From Fervidicoccaceae archaeon (GTDB taxonomy: Archaea; Thermoproteota; Thermoprotei_A; Sulfolobales; Fervidicoccaceae): DNA of 64,000 bases. A program made the translations under genes and the position numbers. Positions 1 through 8,976 of the stretch are shown in pieces. The DNA lies in the NCBI GenBank assembly GCA_038734945.1, contig JAVYOA010000001.1, forward strand, positions 62,001-126,000. The letters run 5' to 3'. The notes below the pieces were generated by a model. It saw nothing but the letters and a program-made list of their open reading frames with translations. It was not told where the DNA came from and did no database searches. The first letter of the stretch is position 1; every line of letters starts with the position of its first letter.

Positions 1-700
1 CATTGATGCCTATGACACCCGAGAGATTTGGATTCTCGACGACTGCTCTCAGAGCTATTCCAAATTTGGTCTTTTTGAGAAGGAGTTCGAGGGATGAGAG
101 TATTGCTGCTAATAGAATTGGTGCTATAAAGAGAGCTCTCTGCACGCCAGCTTTTCCCATTAGGTCATAACTATAATAGGTGAAGTCCCTCGCATCTATG
201 CTCAGCGGAACTTTGTATCCAGCTTGGTTGGACAAAGTTGAAATTGCTGAGAGAAAGCTGGAACTAGCAGCATCAACGTAGATATTGAGAACGGAAAAAA
301 TGAACATGTCAGTTGCTATTGTAGCTATCATTAGCACAGTTGGAGATCCTCCTCTTCTCTTGAGGGGTCTCAGCACTGCTAGGTATTGAGCAACTGCAAC
401 CAGCCCTACAATAATGAATGAAACTAGAATGAATTCCAGATATACAGATAGGGGGATCGAGTAGTTGTAGACGGAGGCGTTTATCTCCAGGGGATTGGCT
501 CCAGAGAGGAGGGCATTTTTCACGGCTCCTATTCTGCTCAAGCTGACTAAGGTCCATGTGGTATATGCACCGAGGATGGCGAAGCTGGCCTGAGCAAAGT
601 TTGGAACCTTTGTTATCGAATATGTGAGGGAGAGCCCTAAGCTGAGAAGGGATAGAATGGAGCAGTATATTATAGCATTTACAAGCTGAGGAGGCAGCAC
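1..700 (-). CDS. livH: Branched-chain amino acid-type ABC transporter permease (LivH family), partial
   Basis: Open from a GTG at 700 down to the window edge, about 233 codons, so the C-terminus lies outside. The product begins LPPQLVNAIIYCSILSLLS and is a chain of hydrophobic helices with the LivH-type N-terminal motif around LGLSLTYSITKVPNFAQASF, the segment that in this family precedes the conserved Ala/Gly-rich helix. It would form half of the membrane channel of a HAAT-family importer in the cytoplasmic membrane. It follows the solute-binding protein gene at 775-2058 on the same strand with a 74-bp gap containing a T-run, so it may be cotranscribed or have its own weak promoter. The substrate cannot be told; the family includes amino acid, urea and amide importers. 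Confidence 0.85.
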   Translation of the reverse strand, partial: MLPPQLVNAIIYCSILSLLSLGLSLTYSITKVPNFAQASFAILGAYTTWTLVSLSRIGAVKNALLSGANPLEINASVYNYSIPLSVYLEFILVSFIIVGLVAVAQYLAVLRPLKRRGGSPTVLMIATIATDMFIFSVLNIYVDAASSSFLSAISTLSNQAGYKVPLSIDARDFTYYSYDLMGKAGVQRALFIAPILLAAILSSLELLLKKTKFGIALRAVVENPNLSGVIGIN

Positions 701-774
701 GGGCTAACCCTTCTTTGGATTTTAAAGGATTTCAATTATAAGTGGATTATATTCCTTTCTCACTATTAAAAAAA

Positions 775-2058
775 TTAGCTGAATGTGAATGATTTTGTAG
801 CTGTGTCGTACATTCCTTTGTAGCTCCATACATACTGGCCCTGCTGGCTGTCCACTGCATATATAAAGTAATTAGCATATGCCCTATCTCCATTGGCATT
901 GAGCTGAGTCCAGCCTGTTACTCCATAGTAGTTAGAAGCTATTGTTGGGAGGATCTTGATAACTTTGTCCGGAGAATAGTCTCCTGCTGTTATTATAGAT
1001 AAGGTCAGGATCCATGCTATATCGTATGTGTTGTAGGCATATGAAATGGGCTCTGTTCCCAGACTCTGGATAAACCTCGCTGTGAGGTTCTCGTACTTTG
1101 GATTGGGCAGTGTTCCAGCTATAGTGGCAGTGAAGTTCGTCTTTACTGCGAAGGAAGCTGCAACTGGATCGCTAATTAGCTTGCCAGATTTAGCTATTCC
1201 ATCTGTTCCTATCCATCTTACGCTGGAGAGTGATTGGTACTGACTTGCCTGATCGATGAATTGGACTCCTTCCTCAAAGGATATGAGGACAACTCCAACG
1301 CTTGATTCCCCGTATTTTCCTATCAGAGAGCTCACAGTATTAGCAAGCTGGTTCACTTCAGAAGTGTAGTCGCTTGCCTGCACGGAATATCGAGGTCCAG
1401 TGATCGCATCGATTCCGAGCAATGCCATGTTAGCAATTGTGGAATTAGCCAGGTTGTCTCCCCAGTCATCTCCTCTCCAAACAATAACAACATGTTTGAG
1501 ACCGTAGTACTTTGCCAATTGTGCCAGAGCCTCCCCCTGCATTCTATCATCGACAACTAGCCTGAAAATGAAGTCGTTAGGAATAGCTAGAGCTGGAGAT
1601 GTACTAGAAGGGCTGAATATTATTATATGGTTCGAATTAGCGAAGCCCATGATGTTCTTAACTTCAGAGCTTGCCATTGGACCAACTATGAATTTCACTC
1701 CTTGTGCATAGAGGCTCTGCAGCTTTTGAAGCGCCACGTTTGGATTAGTCTGTGTATCCTCAATGAAGACCTTCACTTGGTATGGAAGCCCGGAGGAGTT
1801 GAGGAATGCATTTATGTCTGAGGCAGCCAGCTGAAGAGCCAGACTGTTCTGCTGTCCAAAGGTCTGAAGATCTCCGCTGAGGGGGAAGAGGCCTCCCAGA
1901 GCTATTGTGGTTAAGGTTTTCGCCGATGTGCTCTGCTGTGCAGTTGTATTTGTGCTAGGAGTTGTGGATGTTGTTTGGGTCTTCAGCCCAAATCCTACAG
2001 CAATTCCGATAACTAGAAAAACGATGGCGATGACTGCAATCTGAACTTTTGCATTCAT
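775..2058 (-). CDS. livK: Extracellular solute-binding protein of a LivK-type ABC transporter
   Basis: The product has 427 residues. Residues 5-24 form a hydrophobic signal/anchor helix, followed by a Thr/Ser/Gln-rich linker (about 27-50) typical of archaeal membrane-tethered binding proteins. A type I periplasmic-binding fold of the Leu/Ile/Val family follows, starting around IALGGLFPLSGDLQTFGQQ and containing the family-typical VGPMASSEV and IIIFSPSSTSPAL stretches. It should bind a small polar solute outside the cell and deliver it to the LivH-like permease encoded immediately downstream. The ATP start at 2058 has a GGTG ribosome binding site about nine bases upstream and an A+T-rich TATA-like element near 2100-2112. 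The matching ATPases may be those at 23549-25099. Confidence 0.88.
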   Translation of the reverse strand: MNAKVQIAVIAIVFLVIGIAVGFGLKTQTTSTTPSTNTTAQQSTSAKTLTTIALGGLFPLSGDLQTFGQQNSLALQLAASDINAFLNSSGLPYQVKVFIEDTQTNPNVALQKLQSLYAQGVKFIVGPMASSEVKNIMGFANSNHIIIFSPSSTSPALAIPNDFIFRLVVDDRMQGEALAQLAKYYGLKHVVIVWRGDDWGDNLANSTIANMALLGIDAITGPRYSVQASDYTSEVNQLANTVSSLIGKYGESSVGVVLISFEEGVQFIDQASQYQSLSSVRWIGTDGIAKSGKLISDPVAASFAVKTNFTATIAGTLPNPKYENLTARFIQSLGTEPISYAYNTYDIAWILTLSIITAGDYSPDKVIKILPTIASNYYGVTGWTQLNANGDRAYANYFIYAVDSQQGQYVWSYKGMYDTATKSFTFS

Positions 2059-2190
2059 AGCTATACACCACAGAATGATAGTAAAATGGAAATTTCTTTC
2101 AAATATAAATTAATTCCCTTTTATTCTAGTGGGAACCTACAGATCTGCTTTGTTTCATTATTTTAATAAATCAATTATCATTAAAAATTG

Positions 2191-3612
2191 TTATTCGCTT
2201 CCCCTCATCTCCTTACCTCTGAGAGCAGAGAGAATCATGGATGCTGCTAGAACAGCCATTGAGACGCCGAATGCGGCCTTCATTCCCATCATGAATCCGG
2301 TAGCAAGTCCGCCTATGATGCTGCTAGTTCCCATGAAGATTTGGAAGGCGAGCTGCCTGGGAATGGAGAGGGAAGAAACACTTATTGCTAGAACGTAGCT
2401 AAGCAGCATTCCAACGTTAGCAAGAGTTCTCTGTATTCCACTGGCACCTCCGTAATACCCTTTTGATGCATTTGCCATTATTGCACTGTTGTTTGCTGGA
2501 TAGAAGAGAGCCGATCCCACTCCTCCTATGATTGATGCCAGAACAATTGTGGAGAAGGGGGTAGAAGGGGAAAGTGCTGTCAGATAGAAGAGAATGCTGA
2601 TCATCATCATTCCTATACCAAGTGTTGCCGGAATCCTCGATCCTATTCTATCGGAGAGCCTGCCTGAAAACGGTGCTATTGCGCTGGCAACGAGATAGCC
2701 TGGAACGAGAAGGAGAGATGTCTGAAAGGGTGTTAGCCCTCTTATGCCCTGGAGGTACATAGTTAATATGAACGATATGGAGATGTAGCCCATGCTCTGA
2801 AAGAATGAAGCAAGAATTGCGGCAGTTAGAAGCCTGTTTCTAAATGCCTTAGTATCTATGATGGGCATTTCCTGCCTAGGTTCAATAATGAATATCATTA
2901 GCGCGAAGATGATGATGCCGAGCAGAATGAGAACTGCGCTCTGCATCGTGACTCCAACTCCAGCTATTTCAGAGCTTCCAAGGGATATGAGAATGAGGGA
3001 AAGTATCATTGTTATTGTTCCAGGAATGTCAAATTTTCTCCTTATCCTCTCTCCAGCCTTTAGATACCGTGTTCCCAGAAAAAGGGCAATTATGCCCAGA
3101 GGAACATTTATGTAAAATATATATCGCCATCCGAGCGCTGTTGTAATGAAGCCTCCGAGGACTATTCCAAGAGTGGATCCTATGTTCCATCCTATGGATG
3201 TGTATCCAAATGCTCTTCCTCTGAGATTAGGAGGATAGTGATCTGCTATTACTGCTCCAGAAGTAGATTGCATCATGGCTCCTCCAATAGCCTGAATAGA
3301 CCTGAATGCCAGAAGGAAGTTCATGTTGGGAGATGCACCACATAGGGCTGAGCCAACTGTGAAAATTAGAAAGCCCAAGTTGTATACCTTGGACCTACCT
3401 ACATTGTCTCCTAGCCTTCCAAGCTGGGCACTTAGAGAGGAAATAACAATTATGTATATCATTATGAGCCAGCCTGCCATTTCAAGGTTTGTATGAAGCT
3501 CATCTACGATGGTTGGAATTGCAAGGATAACTATGGTGCTATCTATGGCAGACATCATAACTCCTAGAAAAACCACGAGAAGGGCTAGCTCTCTGCTTGT
3601 TGCTCTCTCCAT
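2191..3612 (-). CDS. MFS drug/solute exporter, DHA2 (EmrB-like) family
   Basis: A 473-residue, strongly hydrophobic protein. Near the N-terminus it carries the DHA2-type motif [19 protein letters not shown] (residues 21-39), then the MFS motif A in the loop between helices 2 and 3 (GRLGDNVGR, about 65-73), and the motif C-like helix with [12 protein letters not shown]. The length and motif layout fit 14-helix proton-driven exporters of drugs or small metabolites. The gene stands alone: the upstream neighbour is the tRNA region and the downstream one is the livK promoter. The substrate cannot be predicted. A related but more divergent MFS gene lies at 54986-56311. Confidence 0.85.
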   Translation of the reverse strand: MERATSRELALLVVFLGVMMSAIDSTIVILAIPTIVDELHTNLEMAGWLIMIYIIVISSLSAQLGRLGDNVGRSKVYNLGFLIFTVGSALCGASPNMNFLLAFRSIQAIGGAMMQSTSGAVIADHYPPNLRGRAFGYTSIGWNIGSTLGIVLGGFITTALGWRYIFYINVPLGIIALFLGTRYLKAGERIRRKFDIPGTITMILSLILISLGSSEIAGVGVTMQSAVLILLGIIIFALMIFIIEPRQEMPIIDTKAFRNRLLTAAILASFFQSMGYISISFILTMYLQGIRGLTPFQTSLLLVPGYLVASAIAPFSGRLSDRIGSRIPATLGIGMMMISILFYLTALSPSTPFSTIVLASIIGGVGSALFYPANNSAIMANASKGYYGGASGIQRTLANVGMLLSYVLAISVSSLSIPRQLAFQIFMGTSSIIGGLATGFMMGMKAAFGVSMAVLAASMILSALRGKEMRGSE

Positions 3613-3796
3613 TATGAGCTTCGCCTTCCATTCATCAAGATAATAGTGCGAATTTGAATGAAGTCTTAGACCTAATATTCGTTCTGCATCTATTTTCTAT
3701 TAATAACTAATTGATAGCTGCATTCTTGAAAAGGACTCTTCCCCAAAGCTTGAAGACCCTTTATCTAGGAATACACTCATCATAGGGGTCAGAACA

Positions 3797-3806
3797 GCTT
3801 TTTAAC
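3797..3806 (+). promoter_or_regulatory. Likely TATA box of the tRNA-Ala gene
   Basis: The run GCTTTTTAAC lies about 28 bases before the tRNA 5' end at 3831, the spacing expected for an archaeal box A. A second TATA-like run (TTATATATGA, 3821-3830) abuts the tRNA and is too close to drive it. Position and sequence only; no experimental support. Confidence 0.4.
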
Positions 3807-3830
3807 CTTGATTAAAGAGCTTATATATGA

Positions 3831-3903
3831 GGGCCGGTAGCTCAGCTGGAAGAGCGCTGCCCTCGCACGGCAGAGGTCCCGGGTTCAAGTCCCGGCCGGT
3901 CCA
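3831..3903 (+). tRNA. tRNA-Ala (anticodon CGC)
   Basis: A complete cloverleaf of 73 nucleotides can be folded: acceptor stem GGGCCGG with CCGGTCC including a G3-U70 pair, the universal identity element for alanine; anticodon stem CTGCC/GGCAG with the seven-base loop CTCGCAC giving anticodon CGC; T arm CCGGG-TTCAAGT-CCCGG; discriminator base A73. CCA is not encoded (the next bases are CTA). There is no intron in the anticodon loop. The tRNA decodes GCG. A TATA-like element lies about 28 bases upstream. Confidence 0.97.
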
Positions 3904-3950
3904 CTATTTTTTCTGCTATGAGCAATATCATGGCTTGGATGTGATGCGCC

Positions 3951-4610
3951 TTGACCAAGATAAGGCTTCCTCTTCCAAGAAAATTAACAGCAATGAGTGT
4001 TGAGGAGGCTCTTCTTCTTAGAAGAAGTGTTAGGTCTTTCCTGGATGATCCGCTTACTCTAGATGAGCTTTCTCTCCTGCTCTGGGCTGCTGGGGGTCGT
4101 GTAGGGAAAGAAGAAAATAGGAGAACTGCTCCAAGCGCCGGGGCAACATATCCATTGCTGATCCTCTGCTTCGTCGGACCGAACTCTATTGTTGGAGGTC
4201 AGAGGATTGACGCTGGAGTCTATAGGTATGAATGGAAGGATCATTCACTGGAAATGATTATTGAGGGGGATCGCAGGAAGGAGCTCGCTAGAGCAGCTCT
4301 TGGCCAAAGGTTCATATATGAAGCCCCGATTTCAATTGCCATATTTGCAGATTATTCGAAAACGACTAGATATTATGGGGAACGCGGCTACAGATATGTT
4401 CACATGGAAGCTGGGCATGTTGGTGAGAATATCTATTTAATGGCCACAGCTCTCAACCTGGGAACTGTGGCTGTTGGCGCTTTTGATGATGAGGAGGTTA
4501 TGAGGATAACGGGCATTAAGGAGCTGCCTCTGTATATATTTCCCATTGGAAGGCCTAGATTGAATGAAAGGAGAACTTTGGAGGCTGATGAAATGTTGAT
4601 GCAGAGATAG
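3951..4610 (+). CDS. SagB-type nitroreductase-family oxidoreductase
   Basis: The product has 219 residues. It has the nitroreductase fold pattern: an N-terminal RRSVRSFLDDPLTLDELSLLLWAAG helix pair that binds FMN phosphate, a TAPSAGATYPL segment characteristic of the SagB-like subgroup, and a C-terminal GTVAVGAFDDEEV segment. Such proteins use FMN; archaeal SagB-like members have no settled substrate. The first codon is TTG at 3951 just after an in-frame stop; an ATG at residue 15 (3993) is an alternative. The gene begins 47 bases after the tRNA and is followed closely by the Tsr3 gene. Confidence 0.75.
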   Translation: MTKIRLPLPRKLTAMSVEEALLLRRSVRSFLDDPLTLDELSLLLWAAGGRVGKEENRRTAPSAGATYPLLILCFVGPNSIVGGQRIDAGVYRYEWKDHSLEMIIEGDRRKELARAALGQRFIYEAPISIAIFADYSKTTRYYGERGYRYVHMEAGHVGENIYLMATALNLGTVAVGAFDDEEVMRITGIKELPLYIFPIGRPRLNERRTLEADEMLMQR

Positions 4611-4647
4611 ATGATTAGAAGCTGGAGAATAGGTGGGGGGAGATTTC

Positions 4648-5214
4648 TTGTCAGTTGAGTGCAATGAGATAGAGCTCTTTGTTCTGCGATTTTCTGAGGA
4701 CTCTCCATCTGCCAGCACCGGAGTGAAGCTGTATAGGTTGGGACTTGCAAGGAGAATAGGTCTGGAGAGGGCATCAAAGATCAGGGGAATATTTCTGGAT
4801 CCTTTTTCTTCAATTCCAATCTCCAGAGAAGATCTATCCTATGCGAGAAGCATAATAGTTGTTGACAGATCTTGGAATGTCTTGGAGAGGGAGAGGAGGA
4901 TGCCTCTGAGGACGGGGAAGGGTACTAGGAGGCGGCTGCCTTTCCTCATAGCATCGAACCCAATAAACTATGCTAAGGCCTACAAGCTCAGCAGCGTCGA
5001 GGCACTTGCCGCTGCTTTATTCATTCTGGGATGTGAGGAGAGAGCGAAAGAGCTGATGTCAAAGTTCAAATGGGGACAAAATTTCTTTTCTCTCAATGGA
5101 AGATTGCTAGAGAGGTACAGAAATTCCTTGAATTTGCATGATTTGCTGAGGGCAGAGGAGGAGGAAACTGAAAAGTTTCTTGGAGGTGATATGAGAGGTG
5201 AAGGTTCTAGTTGA
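4648..5214 (+). CDS. tsr3: Tsr3-like rRNA aminocarboxypropyltransferase (DUF367)
   Basis: About 188 residues from a TTG at 4648, chosen because a GGTGGGG ribosome binding site sits upstream; a GTG at 4633 is the in-frame alternative. The C-terminal half contains the family hallmarks SSVEALAAALFILG and KFKWGQNFFSLNGRLLERY, and the middle has RMPLRTGKGTRRRLPFLIASN, which forms the SAM pocket in this SPOUT-like family. Tsr3 transfers the aminocarboxypropyl group of S-adenosylmethionine to a methylated pseudouridine in the small-subunit rRNA during ribosome maturation. The start of the next gene overlaps by 17 bases, suggesting translational coupling. Confidence 0.85.
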   Translation: MSVECNEIELFVLRFSEDSPSASTGVKLYRLGLARRIGLERASKIRGIFLDPFSSIPISREDLSYARSIIVVDRSWNVLERERRMPLRTGKGTRRRLPFLIASNPINYAKAYKLSSVEALAAALFILGCEERAKELMSKFKWGQNFFSLNGRLLERYRNSLNLHDLLRAEEEETEKFLGGDMRGEGSS

Positions 5215-6136
5215 AGGTGGCAGTAGAATTCACCTTGGCTTTTACAACATAGTAAATGAATCAAGGATATATGGAAGCGTTGGGCTCTATCTAGAAGCTC
5301 CAAAAGTAGTGGTTTCTGCTTCCAGTGAGGGGGATCCATCGGAAGAATGGAGAGCTATTTCAGAATCCATATGCGAGATAGGATCCTCTGTTAATGTCAG
5401 GATAGCATCATCTCCTCCAAAGCATGTCGGACTTGGAAGTACTACACAGATATCTATGAGCGCAGCAATGGCATTGAGAACGCTCTGCAGGAGAAAGCTA
5501 TCCTATAAGGATCTCGCCCTTATTACTGGAAGAGGAGCGGTCTCAGGAATAGGAATACATGCCTTCAGATATGGAGGACTGATAGTTGATGGTGGAAGGA
5601 GAAATACTGGTGTGCTTCTTCCTCCGTCAAGCGAATCCGATCTTCCTCCTCTTCTCCAGAGGCTTTCTTTTCCAAGAGATTGGGTTGTAGTTTTGGTGAT
5701 TCCGAGCTCTGGCAGAAAGGTTAGTGAAGAGGAGGAGAGCTTCATGCTTTCTCCAGCGCCACCACACTTCGATCAGGTCTTGTTGCTAAGAGGTCTAATG
5801 CAGCTAACGAATGGAATTCTGAACAAGGATCTTCTAACTTTCTCGAATGGAGTTGAGACTATTCAAAGAATGATGGGAGATTACTTTGAGGAGTATCAGG
5901 GAGGGAAATACTCAAGCAATCAAACCATGGCATCTGTAGAAGCTCTTCGCTTCTCTGGTGCTAAGGGAGTGGGGCAAAGCAGTTGGGGTCCTCTAGCCTA
6001 TGGCTTCATACTCGAGGAGAGCAAGAGCAGAGTTGAGGAGAACCTGCGTGATTATCTCAGAAAAGAAGGGGTGGATGCCCAGATTCTATTCACAAAGGCA
6101 AGAAACAGGGGGGCTTCCGTTTCAGTTGTTGTCTAA
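5198..6136 (+). CDS. Beta-ribofuranosylaminobenzene 5'-phosphate synthase-like GHMP-family protein
   Basis: A 312-residue protein with the start GTG AAG inside the 3' end of the Tsr3 gene. The N-terminal SRIHLGFYNI segment and the GHMP ATP-loop-like PPKHVGLGSTTQIS (about residues 73-86) followed by GRGAVSGIGIHAFRYGG are the signatures of archaeal beta-RFAP synthase. That enzyme condenses phosphoribosyl pyrophosphate with a para-hydroxybenzoate or para-aminobenzoate precursor, releasing CO2 and pyrophosphate, as an early step toward methanopterin-type folate analogues. Its presence suggests the organism makes a methanopterin-like C1 carrier. No other pterin gene is adjacent. Confidence 0.82.
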   Translation: MKVLVEGGSRIHLGFYNIVNESRIYGSVGLYLEAPKVVVSASSEGDPSEEWRAISESICEIGSSVNVRIASSPPKHVGLGSTTQISMSAAMALRTLCRRKLSYKDLALITGRGAVSGIGIHAFRYGGLIVDGGRRNTGVLLPPSSESDLPPLLQRLSFPRDWVVVLVIPSSGRKVSEEEESFMLSPAPPHFDQVLLLRGLMQLTNGILNKDLLTFSNGVETIQRMMGDYFEEYQGGKYSSNQTMASVEALRFSGAKGVGQSSWGPLAYGFILEESKSRVEENLRDYLRKEGVDAQILFTKARNRGASVSVVV

Positions 6137-6171
6137 TCATCTAGCTTCCGCATCATATGTTATAATCGGCA

Positions 6172-6181
6172 TTTTTATATA
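6172..6181 (+). promoter_or_regulatory. Promoter (TATA box) of the RAM-domain/tiaS operon
   Basis: A TTTTTATATA run at 6172-6181 lies about 26 bases before a predicted start site near 6203, leaving a short leader that contains a GGTGG ribosome binding site (6206-6210) before the ATG at 6219. The spacing is that expected of an archaeal box A. Confidence 0.5.
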
Positions 6182-6218
6182 TGATTTGTTTCAAACCATT
6201 ATATTGGTGGAAAACTAA

Positions 6219-6470
6219 ATGCCCTCAGCCATTGTACTAATAAATGCTGAAATAGGGAGCGAAGAAGAAGTATTCAACGAGATATCAAAGGTAAAGGAAG
6301 TAACAGAAGCGTATGTAGTATATGGCGTTTACGATGTAATAGTGAAAGTTGAAGCAGATACAATGGATAAACTTAAGGAGGTGGTAGCATCACAGATAAG
6401 AAAGCTACCAAAAGTGAGGTCAACCCTCACAATGATAATTGTTGAAGGGAAGGAGCTAAAGAAAAAGTGA
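6219..6470 (+). CDS. Stand-alone Lrp/AsnC ligand-binding (RAM) domain protein
   Basis: An 83-residue protein that is only the effector-binding half of an Lrp/AsnC regulator: beta-alpha-beta-beta-alpha-beta pattern with the Gly-containing VTEAYVVYGVYDVIVKVEAD core and a closing VRSTLTMIIVEG strand. There is no helix-turn-helix, so it cannot bind DNA alone. Family members form decameric rings that bind amino acids or hetero-oligomerise with full regulators. It has its own promoter and its last codons overlap the tiaS start by four bases. Confidence 0.8.
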   Translation: MPSAIVLINAEIGSEEEVFNEISKVKEVTEAYVVYGVYDVIVKVEADTMDKLKEVVASQIRKLPKVRSTLTMIIVEGKELKKK

Positions 6471-7807
6471 AGAGGCTGGCCGTTGGGCTGGACGGCTACG
6501 ACTCAAATTTCTCAGGATGTACCACTCACTTCACAGTTTTTTTGCTTAACATTCTAAGGAAAAGTGGAAGGGAATTCAAGCTACTAGGTGGGCCTTTTTT
6601 AGTTAGGTTGAATCCAAATGTCCCTTTCAAGACAAGAGGAAATGCTGCAGTTTCTTTTTCAATTGAGGGGGAAATCGATGAGCAATTCATTGAGAGATCA
6701 ATAGAAGAGGTTGCTGAAGCTTATGAATTCGAGAAAAAGGGAACATCTGTGATAATAGATCTGGATAAATGGAATAGATTTGTGGATTTGGTTAGGTTCT
6801 ATCATAGGAGTGTTTCCGATTTGGTTCCAAGGAAAGTTGCTGAGGAGCTGCTTGAGGATGTTGGAGGAATAAGCATAGGAAGAAACAGCTTGGTTGGAGC
6901 TCTGGCGTCCGTGGGCTATGCTCTATCCGAAAGTGAGTTCACTTATGAGCTTCTCGTTTACAGAGGGGAAGCAGAGGAGGATAATAGAACAATCGATGAA
7001 AAAAAGGCTAAGGAGATCCTCCTCTCTTTTCCCTCACTCTTCAACAATGTCAGCAGAAAGAGAGGAAAGGTTGTAGCAATTCCCAGAGGTCCAGATCCTG
7101 TTTTGATCGGCATAAGGGGCTACAACGAAGGAGAACTAATGGAGGCTTTAAAAGAACTTGTTCCATTCATGGAGAGACCTTCAGCATGGTGTCTCTTCAA
7201 GAGCAATCAGCATACGGATCCCCATGCCATCCCAAGAAAAATAGAGGATCTGAGGGTCTATAGAATGGGCGTTATTGAGGGAGTAATCTCGGAGAAGCCC
7301 GATATCAAAATGGGGGGGCATGTTATTGTATATCTCGATGATGAGAGAGGGATGAGTATTCCAGTAATTTTCTACAGCGAAACCTATCCTATGAATGTTG
7401 CTGCTGCCAAATTGAGAAGGGGGGACAGAATAGCAGTTCTGGGAGGAGCTGTGGAGAAAAGAGGAAGCGATGGGCTGATATTTGAGGCGGAGAAGCTATG
7501 GATAAAGGATGTTTCAAATATAATATTGGAGAGAAACCCTAGGTGTCCGGTTTGTGGGGCAAGAATGGAGAGCGCTGGAAGGGAGAAGGGCTATAGATGC
7601 CCCAAATGCGGCTACAGAGCAAGAGGGGTTTTGGCTAAGGAGAAGATCGTTGTGAAAAGAGATTTGCAAATAGGATCCGTTTCTCCTTTGGAAGGAAGAA
7701 TTAGGCACCTGGTGAAGCCGTCGGAGCTGGAGCACATTGCACTTCCTAGAATAACAATGGGCAAGGAAGGAAAGGAGATTCATTGCAGCTATCAAGCTTT
7801 CCGTTAG
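6467..7807 (+). CDS. tiaS: tRNA(Ile2) 2-agmatinylcytidine synthetase TiaS
   Basis: A 446-residue protein starting at GTG 6467, overlapping the upstream stop (GTGA). It begins KRLAVGLDGYDSNFSGCTTHF, the ATP-binding N-terminal signature of TiaS. An OB-fold-like segment follows in the C-terminal half (GVIEGVISEKPDIKMGGHVI), then a zinc ribbon with Cys360/Cys363 (CPVC) and Cys378/Cys381 (CPKC). TiaS converts C34 of the CAU-anticodon isoleucine tRNA to agmatidine using agmatine and ATP, so that the tRNA reads AUA and not AUG. It is archaea-specific and essential where tested. Confidence 0.93.
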   Translation: MKRLAVGLDGYDSNFSGCTTHFTVFLLNILRKSGREFKLLGGPFLVRLNPNVPFKTRGNAAVSFSIEGEIDEQFIERSIEEVAEAYEFEKKGTSVIIDLDKWNRFVDLVRFYHRSVSDLVPRKVAEELLEDVGGISIGRNSLVGALASVGYALSESEFTYELLVYRGEAEEDNRTIDEKKAKEILLSFPSLFNNVSRKRGKVVAIPRGPDPVLIGIRGYNEGELMEALKELVPFMERPSAWCLFKSNQHTDPHAIPRKIEDLRVYRMGVIEGVISEKPDIKMGGHVIVYLDDERGMSIPVIFYSETYPMNVAAAKLRRGDRIAVLGGAVEKRGSDGLIFEAEKLWIKDVSNIILERNPRCPVCGARMESAGREKGYRCPKCGYRARGVLAKEKIVVKRDLQIGSVSPLEGRIRHLVKPSELEHIALPRITMGKEGKEIHCSYQAFR

Positions 7808-7857
7808 AGATATAAACCTATTGATCTCAAACCTAAAACATCATAGAGGGAGCTTAA

Positions 7858-8064
7858 ATGGGCAAAGTAAGAACTGCTATGGTGAAGAGAACCGCGAGAA
7901 AGCTGCTCTCGATGTACCCTACTCTGTTCACTGAGAGCTTTGAGAGCAACAAGCAAATTGTGAGAAAGCTCGTTGATATACCGAGCAAGAGAGTGCAGAA
8001 CAGAATTGCTGGTTATCTGACGAGGCTTGTTAAAATAAACAAGAGAAAGAGCACCTCGGTATGA
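7858..8064 (+). CDS. rps17e: Small-subunit ribosomal protein eS17
   Basis: A 68-residue basic protein beginning GKVRTAMVKRTARKLL, with LFTESFESNKQIVRKLVDI and SKRVQNRIAGYLTRL, the complete signature and length of archaeal S17e. It binds the 30S head region near the 3' major domain of 16S rRNA. A GAGGGA ribosome binding site precedes the ATG, and a TATA-like ATATAAAC lies near 7809-7816. It leads a compact run of four genes (a MoaD-like protein, a phosphoribosyltransferase and a Cgi121-like protein follow). Confidence 0.97.
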   Translation: MGKVRTAMVKRTARKLLSMYPTLFTESFESNKQIVRKLVDIPSKRVQNRIAGYLTRLVKINKRKSTSV

Positions 8065-8074
8065 GCAATGCCGG

Positions 8075-8338
8075 GTGCTTAAATTGACTAAGATTGTTCT
8101 CGTTGGGCAGCTCAAGGAAATTCTTGGAAAGGAGTTTCTGGAGCTAAATGGAAACAGGCTAAGCGAAATACTCAGAAAGCTTTCACCTGCTGTTCAAGAT
8201 GTTCTCGATATTGATGGGAAGCCCAGTGGAAAGTATATTTTCCTACTGAATGGGGTGGATTCATTTGTCTACGGTGATGATCCAGAAATCAAGGAAGAAG
8301 ATACTATAACTATAATACCAATAAGCCACGGAGGATGA
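8075..8338 (+). CDS. MoaD/ThiS-type ubiquitin-like protein with C-terminal Gly-Gly
   Basis: An 87-residue beta-grasp protein starting at GTG 8075, with the family-typical middle YIFLLNGVDSF and end ITIIPISHGG*. The terminal GG is the site that E1-like enzymes adenylate for sulfur transfer or protein conjugation (SAMP function). It is not near the molybdopterin genes but lies between S17e and a phosphoribosyltransferase, so it is more likely a sulfur carrier for tRNA thiolation or a SAMP than the MPT synthase subunit. The stop codon overlaps the next start (ATGA). Confidence 0.85.
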   Translation: MLKLTKIVLVGQLKEILGKEFLELNGNRLSEILRKLSPAVQDVLDIDGKPSGKYIFLLNGVDSFVYGDDPEIKEEDTITIIPISHGG

Positions 8339-8976
8339 GCTTCTTGTCAATGGAGGAAAATGCTGGAGATAGATTCCTTACCCTCAGCTGGAAAGATATA
8401 GAAGAAGCATCTATGGTAATAGCGGAAAAAATTAGTTCTTCTGGTTTTACCCCACAAGTAATTGTGGGGATACTCAGAGGAGGTTGGATTCCAGCAAGAA
8501 TCCTCAGCGATCTCCTTGATGTAAAAGAAGTGGGAGCGCTGGAGATAAAATTCTACAGAGGAATTGAGGAGAGAAGTGAGAGACCTGTTATAACACAACC
8601 GCTCGTTTGTGATGTGAAGGACAAAAACGTTCTCATAGTTGATGATGTCGCTGATACAGGAAAGAGCCTACAGGTAGCGCTTGGAGCTGTGAGCCTATAT
8701 GGACCAAAGCAAATCAAGAGTGTTTCTCTATATACTAAACCATGGAGCGTTATCGTTCCGGACTTCTACTTTGCTCAGACAGATAAATGGATAGTTTTTC
8801 CGTGGGAGAAGCGCGAAACTCTCCAGACCCTAGTGGAAGCTGAGTACAGGATAATTAGCAGAACTTCAATAGATAGCGAAAAAGTCTCGAGGGATCTGGC
8901 TCAAAAGCTCAAACTGCAACAGGATGAAATTAGAAGAATTTTAGAGCTTCTATTAAGGGAGAAGAGGTCACCGTGA
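8335..8976 (+). CDS. Purine-type phosphoribosyltransferase
   Basis: A 213-residue type I PRTase. The PRPP-binding loop VLIVDDVADTGKS occupies residues 99-111, and GILRGGWIPARILSDLL (45-61) forms the first nucleotide-binding loop. The tail is about 60 residues longer than a minimal PRTase core and ends in a charged helix. Archaeal relatives are annotated as hypoxanthine/guanine or xanthine-guanine PRTases, but the base specificity cannot be read from the sequence. The start overlaps the upstream MoaD-like stop by four bases and the stop overlaps the next gene by four. Confidence 0.82.
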   Translation: MSFLSMEENAGDRFLTLSWKDIEEASMVIAEKISSSGFTPQVIVGILRGGWIPARILSDLLDVKEVGALEIKFYRGIEERSERPVITQPLVCDVKDKNVLIVDDVADTGKSLQVALGAVSLYGPKQIKSVSLYTKPWSVIVPDFYFAQTDKWIVFPWEKRETLQTLVEAEYRIISRTSIDSEKVSRDLAQKLKLQQDEIRRILELLLREKRSP